This document shows positions 34,142 through 34,362 of a stretch of DNA of 34,362 nucleotides, one piece after another. This DNA comes from an uncultured Streptococcus sp. GTDB lineage: Bacteria; Bacillota; Bacilli; Lactobacillales; Streptococcaceae. Where the stretch lies: NCBI RefSeq assembly GCF_943912555.1, contig NZ_CALTUR010000005.1:1-34362 (forward strand), written 5' to 3'. Within the stretch, counting starts at the first letter, position 1, and each line of letters begins with the position of its first letter. The translations under genes were made by a program, and so were the position numbers. The notes beneath the pieces were generated by a model, which saw nothing but the letters and a program-made list of their open reading frames with translations, made no database searches and had not been told where the DNA came from.

Positions 34142-34362
34142 ATGTTAAATGCAATCTATTTTCTGCTTGATAAACTACCAGATAGAAATGATTTTAAAAA
34201 TTTTATAGGAGAAGTTCTCTTATCAGGTAAAATTACCAGTTGCCTGACTTTTATAACAGCAATGATAACTGTAATCAAGCCAGTATTATCTATTACACAG
34301 CAAGATACTAATGAACACAGTAAAATAATTAATGATATATTACAGATTGGACTATATGTATT
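34142..34362 (+). CDS. Unrecognised ORF, 5' part only
   Basis: ATG at 34142, preceded by GGAGG, open to the window end (73 codons). It begins MLNAIYFLLDKLPDRNDFKN and has one moderately hydrophobic stretch (ITSCLTFITAMITVIKPVLS) that may be a membrane helix. A/T-rich compared with thrS. No family recognised; the strong promoter and ribosome site support a real gene. Confidence 0.7.
   Translation, partial: MLNAIYFLLDKLPDRNDFKNFIGEVLLSGKITSCLTFITAMITVIKPVLSITQQDTNEHSKIINDILQIGLYV

Noticed and set aside
1..34362. Prophage, integrase, att sites or intact insertion sequences
   Set aside because: None seen; only BOX elements, small repeats and the Rpn-type gene suggest mobility.

Overview
The window comes from a Streptococcus of the mitis group (S. 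mitis, S. oralis or S. pneumoniae type). The evidence is protein identity (CodY, MurT/GatD, Har-like reductase, CMK, TrmK, RpsO, ThrS), low GC, two BOX interspersed elements, and a gene order that follows the pneumococcal chromosome as I remember it. Most genes lie on the minus strand and most of the window is core chromosome.

Layout. 1-827: a truncated Rpn-type PD-(D/E)XK nuclease, then tRNA-Leu(AAG). 1205-2568: codY and a nicotinamidase-like hydrolase. 2824-7337: a CshA-type DEAD-box helicase, an OFA-type MFS permease, and divergently a flavoprotein disulfide reductase matching Har/RclA. 7436-9561: murT-gatD (lipid II amidation). 9689-11605: pepQ and an unrecognised A/T-rich gene with an 11-residue repeat. 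11740-13691: truA, a pyridoxal/HMP kinase and an ECF S component, all overlapping. 13790-17770: an MFS permease, a BOX element, a membrane protein, a PhnA-like protein, cmk, a membrane-anchored SAG1386-type protein and, divergently, a small ferredoxin. 17834-22705: galE plus a GT2 glycosyltransferase, a second BOX, a DadA-like oxidase, a Nif3-like protein and trmK. 22807-26025: a P-type ATPase and, divergently, an acyltransferase. 26068-29574: a four-gene siderophore-type iron ABC operon ending in a cytoplasmic esterase. 29743-31076: a compact non-core-looking module with cadD, a candidate leader peptide, a palindromic operator, a one-spacer CRISPR-like array and several repeats and hairpins. 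31085-33858: rpsO, then thrS behind a T-box. At the right edge an unrecognised ORF begins.

How the genes work together. CodY is encoded here with a CodY-box-like site next to its own promoter, and a second such site lies at the iron-uptake operon. truA-pdxK-S component pairs vitamin B6 or HMP salvage with uptake. MurT and GatD form one enzyme.

The points most worth a second look are the 29.7-31.1 kb module, the 11-mer repeat protein, and three promoters (murT, ferredoxin, truA) whose spacing predicts leaderless mRNAs. All assignments come from reading the sequence and remembered families; no search was run.
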